Translations under genes and position numbers: made by a program
Notes under the pieces: model-generated
The model's input: only the letters and a program-made list of their open reading frames with translations
What the model was told of the DNA's origin: nothing
Databases searched by the model: none
Part shown: piece after piece, positions 1 through 8,922 of the stretch
Numbering within the stretch: position 1 is the stretch's first letter
Layout of the letters: each line of letters starts with the position of its first letter
Source: JBCBSZ01 sp039818945
Lineage (GTDB): Bacteria; Actinomycetota; Acidimicrobiia; Acidimicrobiales; Poriferisodalaceae
DNA: 64,000 nt
Reading direction: 5' to 3'
NCBI GenBank assembly: GCA_039818945.1
Contig: JBCBSZ010000001.1
Coordinates: forward strand, 62,001-126,000

Positions 1-706
1 CGACCAGCGACCGCTCGGCGTCCCCCACCCGGACCGGCACGCTGTCGACGCCGAGGAACGACAGCGCCGCACCGGTGACGAAGCCGTCGGTCACGTCGAT
101 GCGACAGGCCAACCCGACGAGCGCGTAGTCGCCGTGGCGGCGACTGAGCTCGACCAGTGCTGCGCCGCTCGACGAGGGCCAGGCCGGGAAGGCGACCTCG
201 ACGACGAGCTCGTGATCGGCGACCGCCGTGGTCAGGTAGCCGTCGAAGAAGTCGGCGGCCGCCACCTCACGCCGCCCCTCGGTCGAGGCGACCACCATCG
301 TCGCGTCGAGGGCGAGGCAGACCGCCGGCATCTCGGCGGCCGGGTCGGCGTGGGCGATCGAGCCCACGACGGTGCCCCGGGTGCGGATCGCCCGATGGCC
401 CACGTGGGGCATCGCCGCGGCGACGAGCGGGGCGTGGCGGGCGATGCCCTCGTCGACCTCGGCCTCGGCGTGGCGGACGAGGGCACCGATGCGCACACCG
501 TCGGGGCCGGCGTCGATGGCGCCGAGCTCGTCGGCGAGACCGCCGATGTCGATCAGGTGGGCAGGGCGGGCCAGGCGCAGGCCCATCATCGGGAGCAGGC
601 TCTGGCCGCCGGCCAGGATCTTGGCGTCGTCGGCGTGCTCGGCGAGCAACGCCAGGGCCTCGGCGACCGTCGACGGCCGGTGGTACGTGAACGCCGCGCT
701 CTTCAT
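1..706 (-). CDS. FAD-binding subunit of a xanthine/CO-dehydrogenase-type molybdenum hydroxylase (CoxM-like), 3' end outside window
   Basis: The protein begins MKSAAFTYHRPSTVAEALAL and carries the two FAD-pyrophosphate motifs of the CoxM/CutM family: AGGQSLLPMM near residue 35 and TRGTVVGSIAHADPAAEM near residue 105. In this family the subunit passes electrons from the molybdenum site to FAD. The gene runs off the left edge, so about 235 residues are visible and the C-terminal domain is missing. Its ATG overlaps the stop of the upstream SRPBCC gene by 4 nt (703-706), so the two are translationally coupled. The large and 2Fe-2S subunits are not visible next to it; they may lie beyond the edge. 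Substrate unknown; CO oxidation should not be assumed. Confidence 0.88.
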   Translation of the reverse strand, partial: MKSAAFTYHRPSTVAEALALLAEHADDAKILAGGQSLLPMMGLRLARPAHLIDIGGLADELGAIDAGPDGVRIGALVRHAEAEVDEGIARHAPLVAAAMPHVGHRAIRTRGTVVGSIAHADPAAEMPAVCLALDATMVVASTEGRREVAAADFFDGYLTTAVADHELVVEVAFPAWPSSSGAALVELSRRHGDYALVGLACRIDVTDGFVTGAALSFLGVDSVPVRVGDAERSLV

Positions 707-1218
707 GCCGCCGCCTCCCGGTAGCGGCCGGCGTGCTCGTCGAGGTGCTCGGCCATCTTGGCGAGGGCCCGTCGACCGAAGCGCCCGAAGCCGAACGCCA
801 CGACGGGCTGGAGCAGTCGGAGCCGCTCGGGGCACTCGAAGGCGTACCGCCACACCAGCTCGCAGCGGTCGCCGCGAGGTTCGAGGGTGTACTCCTCGGC
901 GAAGGCGGCGAAGACGGGGCTGTCGCCCTCGGAGAAATAGAACGCGATGCGCCGGGGCGCCTGCCAGGCGATGAACTCCTCAGAGACCCGCGAGCCCTTC
1001 CCGACGATGTCGCGGGTCGTGCCCACCCGGTACGGCTTCGGGGAGGTCCACACGACCTCGTCGATCGGTCCGAGCCAGGCGGTCCAGAAGTCGGGCTCCT
1101 CGAAGGCGGCGAACACGGTTTCGGCACTGGCCGGGAGGGACTGGCGGAGGGCGGCGCGCACCGGCGCATCGTCGAGGTAGTCGAGCCCCACCGGTCGGTA
1201 GCTGCGCTGCTTCGGCAT
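703..1218 (-). CDS. SRPBCC-fold protein (polyketide cyclase / CoxG-like)
   Basis: This 171-residue protein has the START/SRPBCC pattern: an N-terminal strand, then PASAETVFAAFEEPDFWTAW (residues 29-48), a central strand-rich part and a C-terminal amphipathic helix ending in HLDEHAGRYREA. There is no signal peptide or membrane segment. It is the first visible gene of an operon and overlaps the CoxM-like FAD subunit by 4 nt. CoxG-type SRPBCC proteins accompany molybdenum hydroxylases in carboxydotrophs, where they help membrane attachment or quinone access. This one lacks the C-terminal membrane anchor of classical CoxG, so that role is only suggested by position. Confidence 0.75.
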   Translation of the reverse strand: MPKQRSYRPVGLDYLDDAPVRAALRQSLPASAETVFAAFEEPDFWTAWLGPIDEVVWTSPKPYRVGTTRDIVGKGSRVSEEFIAWQAPRRIAFYFSEGDSPVFAAFAEEYTLEPRGDRCELVWRYAFECPERLRLLQPVVAFGFGRFGRRALAKMAEHLDEHAGRYREAAA

Positions 1219-1241
1219 GTCGGGACGCTACCCCGTCGACC

Positions 1242-2780
1242 TCAGTCCAGGCCGAGGCGCTCGAGGTGCTCGTCGGCCTCGAGCTCGCGGAGCGCCACCC
1301 GGAGCAGCTCGCTCAGCTCCGCCTCCCGGCGGCGGTCCTCGCCGACGAGGTTCCGGTCCTCGGTCGGGTCCTCGACCAGGTCGAAGAGGTGGTGCTCGTC
1401 CGGTCGGGCCATGCTCGCCCAGTAAGGGATCGGATCGCCCGGCTCGAAGGGCTGACGGATCACCGGAACGTCGCTGCCCGGCATGTGGTCGAGGCGGGCC
1501 CGACCGTCCGGCCTCGGCATGCGGTGGCCGTGATCGATCGGCAGCGGCATCGTCGACCAGCGGTTCGACCACATCGAGAGCGGTGCGTTGTCGCCGACGT
1601 GGCTGCGGGCGTACTTGCGGCCGGCGGCGTCGACGACGTGGACCCAGTTGCCCCAGTAGCCGGCGACCGCCCAGTCGCGGATCGAGCTCGCGGTGCCGTC
1701 GAGCAGCGGCGCGATCGACCGACCGTGCACCCGGTGCTCCATCGAGACGCCGAACACGTCGCACAGCGTGGCGTGGAGGTCGACGTTGGTCGTGAGCGCG
1801 TCGACGACCCCCGGCTCGCGCCCGGGCCAGCGGATGAGCAGCGGGGTGTGGGCGATCTCCTCGTAGAGCGGCACCATCGGCTTGCCCCACAGGTCGCGGC
1901 CGGTGTCGTCGAGGTCGCCGAGGTAGTGGCCGTGGTCGGTGCAGACGATGATGGCGGTGTCGTCGGCGTCGGGTGAGGCGTCGATCGCGTCCAGGAGGCG
2001 GCCGAACCAGTGGTCGATCATCGCCAGCCCGCCGAGGTACGACGCCCGGACCTGGCGAGCCGACGCCTCGTCGAGGCGTCCCTGGCCCAGCGCATCGACG
2101 GCGTAGGGCGGCCAGATCAGCTTGGCGTCGGACCAGTCCTCGTCGAAGCGCGACGCCCACGGCTCCGGCGTGTCGAACGGCTCGTGCGGATCGAACTCGT
2201 CGACGAAGAGCAGGTAGCGGTCCTGCGCCGCCGCGTTCACCCGGACCCAGTCCGCTGCCGACGCCATCGTGCGCGGACCGGGGAAGTCGGCCTCCTCGCG
2301 GAACCACGTGCGCGACACGTCGTAGGCACGGGGGAACGGCGCGGGACGGGCATCGGGGATCGACGGCGCACCGACCGCGGTGGCGTCGGGCACGAGCCGC
2401 CACGGGTCGTTCTCGGATCCCCGCTGGTAGTCCCAGGAGTGGAAGTCCGTGTGGTAGTTCTCGCCGCCGGACTCGAACAGGTGGGGGTGGTCCGACACGA
2501 GCGCGGTCGTGACCCCGGCGGCGCGGAGGTGGTGGGTGATCGGCTCCTCCCACACCTCGATCGAGCCCCACGGCCGCCAGAGGAAGTCGAGCGCCCCGAC
2601 GAGGAGGTCGTGGCGGGCCGGCATGCACGGCATCGAGCCGGTGACGTGGCGATCGAAGCGGACGGACTGGGAGGCGAACCGGTCGAGGTTCGGGCTGGCG
2701 CCGTGAGCGGCGCCGTAGCAGCCCAGGTCGTGGCGGTTCAGGCTGTCGAGCAGGACGAGGACGACGTTCCGGGGCGACAT
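1242..2780 (-). CDS. cytoplasmic type I sulfatase (arylsulfatase/alkaline phosphatase superfamily)
   Basis: A 512-residue sulfatase-family hydrolase. The N-terminus reads VVLVLLDSLNRHDLGCYG, the metal-binding strand. The motif CMPAR at residues 52-56 fits the C-x-P-x-R signature whose cysteine is converted to formylglycine. A metal-binding DHG lies at 282-284 (VCTDHGHYLGD), and HEP at 199-201 with K300 provide further active-site candidates. No signal peptide is present, so it should act in the cytoplasm on an imported or internally made sulfate ester. The formylglycine-generating enzyme is not in the window. Its start lies 47 bp from the divergent oxidase-like gene. Substrate not determinable; a sulfotransferase is encoded 13 kb away. 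Confidence 0.88.
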   Translation of the reverse strand: MSPRNVVLVLLDSLNRHDLGCYGAAHGASPNLDRFASQSVRFDRHVTGSMPCMPARHDLLVGALDFLWRPWGSIEVWEEPITHHLRAAGVTTALVSDHPHLFESGGENYHTDFHSWDYQRGSENDPWRLVPDATAVGAPSIPDARPAPFPRAYDVSRTWFREEADFPGPRTMASAADWVRVNAAAQDRYLLFVDEFDPHEPFDTPEPWASRFDEDWSDAKLIWPPYAVDALGQGRLDEASARQVRASYLGGLAMIDHWFGRLLDAIDASPDADDTAIIVCTDHGHYLGDLDDTGRDLWGKPMVPLYEEIAHTPLLIRWPGREPGVVDALTTNVDLHATLCDVFGVSMEHRVHGRSIAPLLDGTASSIRDWAVAGYWGNWVHVVDAAGRKYARSHVGDNAPLSMWSNRWSTMPLPIDHGHRMPRPDGRARLDHMPGSDVPVIRQPFEPGDPIPYWASMARPDEHHLFDLVEDPTEDRNLVGEDRRREAELSELLRVALRELEADEHLERLGLD

Positions 2781-2827
2781 GTCGACAGTCTCCCGGGCCG
2801 CTCGGGCCCTCTGCCAGGCTGAGCACC

Positions 2828-4062
2828 GTGAAGAACTGGGGCGGGACGTACACCTACCTCGCCGGCGAGGTCACCACGCCCGGCTCGATCGACGAGCTGG
2901 CGGCAACGATCCGCGGCGCCGCCGCCGTGCGGATGGTGGGGACCCGCCACACCTTCACCGGCATCAGCGACGCGCCGACCATGGTCGGGCTCGCCGGCCT
3001 CGGCGAGCGCTTCGAGCTCGACCGCGAGGCCGGGACGGTCACCATCGACGGTGCCATGTCGTACGGGCGGCTCACCGAGCTCCTCGCGCCCCACGACCTC
3101 GCCCTCCACAACCTCGCCTCGCTCGCCCACCTCTCGGTCGCCGGGGCGGTGTCGACCGCGACGCACGGCTCCGGCGACGGCAACGGGTGCCTGTCGACGG
3201 CGGTCGTCGGCCTGGAGCTCGTGACGGCGGCCGGCGACGTGCTCACCCGCGGGGTGACGCCGATTTCGACGGCCTGGTCGTCGGGCTCGGCGCCACCGGC
3301 GCGGTCACGGCGCTCACCCTGGCGGTCGAGCCCGCCTACGAGGTCGAGCAGCACGTCCACCTCGGCCTCGCGCTCGACGCCGTCGAGGCCTCGCTCGACG
3401 CCGTGTTCGCGTCCGGCCACAGCGTGAGCATCTTCACCCGATGGGACGACGTGGCCGAGCAGGTGTGGGTCAAGCAGCGCCGGGGAGCCGGGCGCGAGAT
3501 CGCCGACGTCCTGGCGTCGGCGCGGCACGCCGACCAGCAGGTGCACCCGGTCCCGGGCAACGATCCGAGCGCCTGCACCGAGCAGCTGGGTCGATCCGGC
3601 TCGTGGGCGGATCGGCTCCCGCACTTCCGCTTCGACGCCGTGCCCAACGCCGGTCACGAGCTCCAGTCGGAGTACTTCGTGCCTCGCGACGCCGGTCCCG
3701 CAGCGATCGCCGCGCTCCGGGCCATCGGTGCCGAGCTCCGACCGACGCTCATGACGAGCGAGCTCCGCACCGTCGCCGCCGACGCGCTCTGGTTGAGCCC
3801 CTTCGCCGATCGCGACTCGCTCGCCCTCCACTTCACGTGGCAGCCGGACCCGAGGTCGGTGGCGGCCGCGGCCGCACGCATCGAGGAGGCGCTCCGGCCG
3901 TTCGAGCCGCGACCGCACTGGGGCAAGGTGTTCACGCCGGGTGCGTCGGCCGCCTTCCCGACACCTCGCCGAGCCGAGGCGATCGAGCTGATCGAGGCCC
4001 TCGACCCCGCAGGGGTCTTCGCGAACGGCTGGGTCCGCGCCGAGGGGCTCAGGTCGCGATGA
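2828..4062 (+). pseudogene. FAD-linked alditol / arabinonolactone oxidase, frameshifted in a G-run
   Basis: The 5' part begins MKNWGGTYTYLAGEVTTPGS and contains the VAO-type FAD-binding motifs VRMVGTRHTFTGISD and STATHGSGDG, through LVTAAGDVLTRG. Family homology then continues in a different frame with DADFDGLVVGLGATGAV down to the C-terminal HWGKVFTPGA and the stop at 4062. The jump occurs at GGGG (3251-3254): removing two bases or adding one restores a protein of about 410 residues, the normal size for xylitol/alditol oxidases, which oxidise polyols with O2. As written, translation would end shortly after in an alien frame. A homopolymer sequencing error and a real mutation cannot be told apart here. 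Both halves look well conserved, which favours an error or a recent event. Confidence 0.8.
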
Positions 4063-4117
4063 CCGTGTTCCTGCATCCACAGGTGCCCGTCGGACGCGGC
4101 CCGTGTAGACCGGACCC

Positions 4118-7100
4118 GTGGCGGACATCGGGCTACGGGTGCTCGGACCCATGGAAGCCCTGGTCGATGGCCGGCCCGTCGACCTCGGGGCCCCGCAGCA
4201 GCGCGCGCTCCTCGCCGCGCTCGTCATCGCCGACGGTTCGCTGGTCTCGCGCACGGGACTGATCGATCGGCTCTGGCCGGAGGATCCCCCCGCCTCCGCG
4301 CCCAAGCTCGTGCAGAAGTACGTCTCCGCGCTGCGATCCGCGCTCGGGCACGGATCGATCGTGACCGAGGGCGGCGGCTACCGGCTCGCCGTCGACCCGC
4401 TCGGGATCGACGTCACCCGCTTCGAGGCGGCGATCGCCACCGCCCGGTCCGAGCCGGCGTCGCGGTCCCGGGCACTGGCCAGCGCCGAGGCCGAGTGGCG
4501 GGGCGAGCCCTACGCCGGCTGTGGCGACCACCCGTTCGTCCTCGGTGAGCGGCACCGGCTCGCCGGCGTCCACCTCGGGCTCCGGTTGGACCGACTCGCG
4601 GACCAGCTCGCCACCGGGGCGACGGCCGAGGTCATCGGTGAGCTGGAACGCCTCGCGGTCGAGCACCCCCACGACGAGCGGATCGCCGCCCAACTGGTGA
4701 GGTCGCTCTACGGCTCGGACCGGCAGGTCGAGGCGCTCCAGGCCGCCCGCCGTCTCGCCGACCGCCTCCGCGACGACCTCGGCCTCGACCCCTCACCCGA
4801 GCTCGTCGAGCTCGAGCGGCAGGTGCTCGACCACGACGAGGCCCTTCGCGTGCGCCGAGACGACGGCGAACGATCCGAGGTCGGAGGCGACCGATCGCCG
4901 CCGGAGCGGGTCACGCCGGGCGATCGCGAGGAGATCCGTGCCGTCGTGATCGTGCTCGTCGAGGACCCCTCCACCGCCGACGCCCCCGAGGACGTGCGCT
5001 CCCACCACCTGCGCTTCACCGACGAGATCGAGCGGATGGCAACCCGCCTCGGCGGCGTGGTCGACGCCCGATCGTCCGGTGACGTCGTGGTGACGTTCGG
5101 CGTCCCCGCCCACGACGACGACGCCGAACGCGCCGTCGCGCTCGCCCGCGGCGTCCTCCGGGTCCGCTCCACCGCCCGAGCCGCGGTGACGGGCGGGGAG
5201 GCGCTGGTGGCCACCGAACCGGACGCTCGGCTGATCGCCGGGAGGCCCGTCGACCGGGCACGAGCGCTGGTCTCGGAGGCGGCGGGTGGAACGGTCGTGA
5301 TCGCCCCGGAGGTCGACCGTCAGCTCCTCGACCAGGCCGCCTCGCACGCCACGCCGATGATCGGGAGGGACACCGAGTACCGCATCGTCGGGGACGTCTG
5401 GGCCCGGGTGATCGACGGCGGTCGGCTGCGACTCGCCGAGGTGATCGGCGAGCCCGGCATCGGCAAGACGCGGCTGTTGCGGGAGAGCGTCGCCGCGCTC
5501 GAACCCGCACCGGTCGAGATCATCGAGCTCAGCTTCTCCGCCATCGACGACGGGAGCGTGTTCGCGGTGCTGCTGCGAGCCCTGGATCAGCTCACCGGCG
5601 GGCACGCCGACGTCGCAGCGTGGCTCGACTCACTCGCGATCCCACCCGACGAGCGACGAGCGCTCGAGGCGCAGCTGGCCCCGATCGTCGCCGGCACGCC
5701 CGTCGACCTCGAGACCGCCGGGGTGGACGAGGCCGACGCGCTGCTGCTCCGACTCGTCGAGCTCCGGTCCGCCGCCGGACCGACGGTCTTGGCCATCGAG
5801 GACCTGCACTGGGCACCGGCCAGCGCGCTCGAGAGCCTCGGCGACGCGCTCGGTCACCTCGCCGACCGTCCGATCCTGGTCATCACGACGCGTCGACCTC
5901 AGCCGGCGGTCGCCGAGCCCGACACGTCCCTGGTCGCTGAGCGTTCGACGATCCGGCTCGGCCCGCTCCCGCACGGAGATCTCCGCCAGCTCGCGGACCT
6001 GGTCGGTCGGGACCTCGCCCCCGAGGCGCTCGCGCTCGCCGCTCGCAGCAGCGGGGGCAACCCGCTCTTCCTGCTGCAGTACGTGCGCATGTTGCTGGAC
6101 CGGCCCGAGGCCGCGGACGGGACGGCCGCTCCCGACAGCGTTCGGCTGGTGATCTCGGCTCGCCTCGACCACCTCGCCCCACCGCTCCGATCGACGATCC
6201 AGGTGGGTGCGCTCCTCGCCGGTGAGCTGCGGACGGACCTCCTCGCCGCCGTCACGGGCCGGGACGACGCCGAGATCGGTGCGGCGCTCGAGGTGCTCGT
6301 CCGCTCCGGGCTCCTCCGGCGGTCCCGTCGGGGTCCCACGCACCACGGGCCGGGTTACGAGTTCGAGCACGCGGTCGTCGCGGACGTGGCCTACGGGCAG
6401 CTCACCCGGGAGACGCGTCGTGCGCTCCACGAGCGGGCGGCCCGCCGGCTGGCTGAGGAGGCCGAGGCCGACCTCGACGCGCTCCAGGCGACGGCGTGGC
6501 ACTGGCGCCACGTGATCCGACTCGCCGCCGACGCCGGGCTCGAGATCGAGGCCGAGACGCGGAGCGCGGCCCGGGAGGCCTTCGTCCGAGCCGGTGACCG
6601 GCTCCTGCACGTCGACGCCGGGCTCGCGATCGAGGCCTTCCGCAGCGCGCTCGATCTCGCCGCGAAGCCCGACGTTGCCAGGGCCGACGTGCTCGTGCGG
6701 CTCGGTCAGATCACCACCGACGCCGGTGAGTTCGACGAGGCGACCGGGGCGCTGGCCGAAGCTGCGGCGATCTACGACGAGCACGGCAGGCACGACTCGG
6801 CGGGCGAGGCCCTGGCACGCCGCGCCCGGGCGCTCTGGTACCTCGGGCACGCCGACGAGCTCGACGAGCTCCTCGCCGGTGCGCTCGACCGCATCGACCG
6901 CTCACCCCCGTCTCCCGCGCACGCTCACACGATGGCGATCGTCGCCGCGCAGACCGCGCTCCGCGGACGCGCCGCCGAGGCGATCGAGCTGGCCGAGCGG
7001 TTCCTCCCCGTCGTCGAAGAGCACGGGACGGAGGAGGATCGGGTCCGGATGCTCCACGTTCGTGGCCAGGCTCGGTTCGACCTCGACGACGAGCGGGGCA

Positions 7101-7987
7101 TCGACGACCTGGAGGAGGCCGTCCGGCGGACCGTCGATCGGGGCTTCGGTCGGCTCGCCAGCCAGTCCTACAACAACCTGGCCGAGCTCGTCTGGCCGGC
7201 GCGAGGCCCGGCGCAGGCGGTCCCGCTGGCATCGGCCGGACTCGAGGTCGCCCACGAGCGCGGCTACCGCGGCCAGGCCCCCTGGCACCACGCGCAGCTG
7301 GCGGAGATCCGCTTCGATCTCGGTGAGTGGGACGCCGTCACCACGCCGCCAGACCGCACGATCGGGCTCACGCCCGTCGTCGGCTGGCTGCTCGAGTCGC
7401 TGGCGGCGCGGATCTCCTTCTGGCGTGGTGACGACCGGGCCGTCGCACGACTCGACTCGGCACTCGCCTCGGCGCGCCGCTCGCAGGAGCGGCAGGTCGT
7501 CGTCCCGATCCTCTCCGCTGCCATCTCGACGCGTGCGCTGCTCGACGATGCCGACGCGGCAGCGGACCTGGGCCGCGAGCTCGTCACGTTCGCCGGACCA
7601 CACCCCTACAACCGGTTGCGTGAGGCGGGTGAGGCCGTCCGCGGCCTCACCCGGATCGGCCGCCTCGACCTCGCCCGGCAGTTGGTGCCCGAGGTGGCTC
7701 CGACGATCCGTCGCCGCCAGCTGATGTGGACGACGGCGCAGGCGTCGCTCGCCGAGGCCGAGGAGCGGTGGACCGAGGCCCTCGAGGGCCACCGCCGTGC
7801 GGAGGACGGCTGGGCCGGGTTCCCGCACCCGTTCGAGGCGGCGATGGCTGCGCTCGGGGTGTCGCGCTGCGCAGGGCGCCTGGGTCGCGCCGCCGAGTCG
7901 GTCGAGGCCGCAGGGCGAGCTGGGGAGCGGTTCGCCTCACTCGGGGTCTCGCGCGGGCTCGACGACGGCGCACCGCCGCTCGCCTGA
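4118..7987 (+). CDS. SARP/STAND transcriptional regulator with degenerate cyclase-like domain, AAA ATPase and TPR region
   Basis: A 1289-residue AfsR-like regulator. Residues 1-92 form an OmpR-type winged helix and about 97-240 a bacterial transcriptional activation domain (BTAD). Residues 272-402 resemble a class III nucleotidyl cyclase: GDVVVTFGVPAHDDDAERAV at 321-340 and a C-terminal GGTVVIAPEV. It is degenerate, with no adenine-binding lysine before GD. The ATPase starts at IGRDTE (415), with Walker A GEPGIGKT at 444-451 and a Walker B near 555 (VLAIEDLHW). The rest is helical TPR-like repeats. It starts at GTG 4118 in a short gap after the oxidase gene. Targets unknown; a local role is possible. 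Cyclic nucleotide synthesis is unlikely. Confidence 0.88.
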   Translation: MADIGLRVLGPMEALVDGRPVDLGAPQQRALLAALVIADGSLVSRTGLIDRLWPEDPPASAPKLVQKYVSALRSALGHGSIVTEGGGYRLAVDPLGIDVTRFEAAIATARSEPASRSRALASAEAEWRGEPYAGCGDHPFVLGERHRLAGVHLGLRLDRLADQLATGATAEVIGELERLAVEHPHDERIAAQLVRSLYGSDRQVEALQAARRLADRLRDDLGLDPSPELVELERQVLDHDEALRVRRDDGERSEVGGDRSPPERVTPGDREEIRAVVIVLVEDPSTADAPEDVRSHHLRFTDEIERMATRLGGVVDARSSGDVVVTFGVPAHDDDAERAVALARGVLRVRSTARAAVTGGEALVATEPDARLIAGRPVDRARALVSEAAGGTVVIAPEVDRQLLDQAASHATPMIGRDTEYRIVGDVWARVIDGGRLRLAEVIGEPGIGKTRLLRESVAALEPAPVEIIELSFSAIDDGSVFAVLLRALDQLTGGHADVAAWLDSLAIPPDERRALEAQLAPIVAGTPVDLETAGVDEADALLLRLVELRSAAGPTVLAIEDLHWAPASALESLGDALGHLADRPILVITTRRPQPAVAEPDTSLVAERSTIRLGPLPHGDLRQLADLVGRDLAPEALALAARSSGGNPLFLLQYVRMLLDRPEAADGTAAPDSVRLVISARLDHLAPPLRSTIQVGALLAGELRTDLLAAVTGRDDAEIGAALEVLVRSGLLRRSRRGPTHHGPGYEFEHAVVADVAYGQLTRETRRALHERAARRLAEEAEADLDALQATAWHWRHVIRLAADAGLEIEAETRSAAREAFVRAGDRLLHVDAGLAIEAFRSALDLAAKPDVARADVLVRLGQITTDAGEFDEATGALAEAAAIYDEHGRHDSAGEALARRARALWYLGHADELDELLAGALDRIDRSPPSPAHAHTMAIVAAQTALRGRAAEAIELAERFLPVVEEHGTEEDRVRMLHVRGQARFDLDDERGIDDLEEAVRRTVDRGFGRLASQSYNNLAELVWPARGPAQAVPLASAGLEVAHERGYRGQAPWHHAQLAEIRFDLGEWDAVTTPPDRTIGLTPVVGWLLESLAARISFWRGDDRAVARLDSALASARRSQERQVVVPILSAAISTRALLDDADAAADLGRELVTFAGPHPYNRLREAGEAVRGLTRIGRLDLARQLVPEVAPTIRRRQLMWTTAQASLAEAEERWTEALEGHRRAEDGWAGFPHPFEAAMAALGVSRCAGRLGRAAESVEAAGRAGERFASLGVSRGLDDGAPPLA

Positions 7988-8063
7988 CGTCTACCGAGCG
8001 GGAACCGTGTCGGAACCGGCTCCCGCGCGAAGTGATGCCAGCAACGAACACAGGAGACACGAC

Positions 8064-8726
8064 ATGACGCTGCGCATCGGTGAGACGGCGCCGGACTTCA
8101 CGGCCGACACCACCCTGGGACGGATCTCGTTCCACGACTGGCTCGGTGACGGCTGGGGCCTGCTCTTCTCCCACCCCAAGGACTTCACCCCGGTCTGCAC
8201 CACGGAGATCGGGGCGATGGCCGCCATCGAGGACGAGTTCCTCGCCCGCAACTGCAAGGTGATCGGCCTGGGTGTCGACCCGGTCGAGGCCCACGACCGC
8301 TGGCTAACCGACGTCGAGCAGGCGACCGGCAACCGGGTCGGCTACCCGATCATCGGCGACGTCCACCTCGAGGTCGCGAAGGCGTACGGCATGCTGCCCG
8401 CCGACGCCGGCGACTCCTCGGAGGGCCGGACCGCCGCCGACAACGCCACCGCACGAACCGTCTTCCTCATCGGACCGGACCGGCGGCTCCGGGCCGTGCT
8501 CACGTACCCGATGACGAGCGGCAGGAACTTCGCCGAGATCCTCCGGCTGCTCGACTCGTGCCAGCTCACCGAGCAGCAGCAGCTGGCCACGCCGGCCGAC
8601 TGGCGGTCCGGCGATCGGGTGATCATCGTCCCGGCCGTGACCGACGAGGCGGCGGCCGAGCGCTTCCCCGACGGCTTCGACGCCGTGCTGCCGTACCTGC
8701 GGTACGTCGAAGAGCCGAGCCGGTAG
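8064..8726 (+). CDS. 1-Cys peroxiredoxin (Prx6-like)
   Basis: A 220-residue thiol peroxidase. The catalytic segment HPKDFTPVCTTE (37-48) matches P-x3-T-x2-C, with the peroxidatic cysteine at C45. The C-terminal half has the Prx6 dimer/arm region (VLTYPMTSGRNFAEILRLLD). Prx6-type enzymes reduce H2O2 and alkyl or lipid hydroperoxides in the cytoplasm. ATG 8064 is chosen because AGGAG lies at 8052-8056 and the fold begins directly after it (MTLRIGETAPDF); upstream in-frame sequence has no homology. The 76-bp leader carries the direct repeat GGAACCG at 8001-8007 and 8012-8018, a possible regulator site. A strong hairpin follows the gene, so it is probably monocistronic. Confidence 0.95.
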   Translation: MTLRIGETAPDFTADTTLGRISFHDWLGDGWGLLFSHPKDFTPVCTTEIGAMAAIEDEFLARNCKVIGLGVDPVEAHDRWLTDVEQATGNRVGYPIIGDVHLEVAKAYGMLPADAGDSSEGRTAADNATARTVFLIGPDRRLRAVLTYPMTSGRNFAEILRLLDSCQLTEQQQLATPADWRSGDRVIIVPAVTDEAAAERFPDGFDAVLPYLRYVEEPSR

Positions 8727-8855
8727 GCGAGGCGTGGCCCGAGCGGCCCCGCGAGCGAGCGGATGCGGCGCGCCACGCACGTGGCGCAGAGCATCGAGGA
8801 AGCGAGCTGAGAGCGGGAGACAGCAGCCGGCTCGGGTCTGATTCGACGGTCGGTC

Positions 8856-8886
8856 GGGGGCCCGGATCCGCGGATCCCGGGCCCCC
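8856..8886. terminator. strong GC hairpin after the peroxiredoxin gene
   Basis: GGGGGCCCGGATCCG (8856-8870) is followed immediately by its near-perfect complement at 8871-8886, with one bulged base. No T-tract follows, as is common in high-GC actinobacteria. It is probably a terminator for the peroxiredoxin transcript, 130 bp after its stop. The rest of the 196-bp gap holds nothing I recognise. Confidence 0.55.
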
Positions 8887-8922
8887 GGGACGACCAGGGC
8901 GTCGCGGCGTGTTGCAACGGGC

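Noticed and set aside
3251..3254. Programmed ribosomal frameshifting in the oxidase gene
   Set aside because: No stimulatory slippery heptamer plus structure is evident and alditol oxidases do not use recoding; indel or error is simpler.
8001..8018. GGAACCG direct repeats before the peroxiredoxin gene as an OxyR-type site
   Set aside because: Too short and lacking dyad symmetry to assign to a regulator; noted only within the gene entry.
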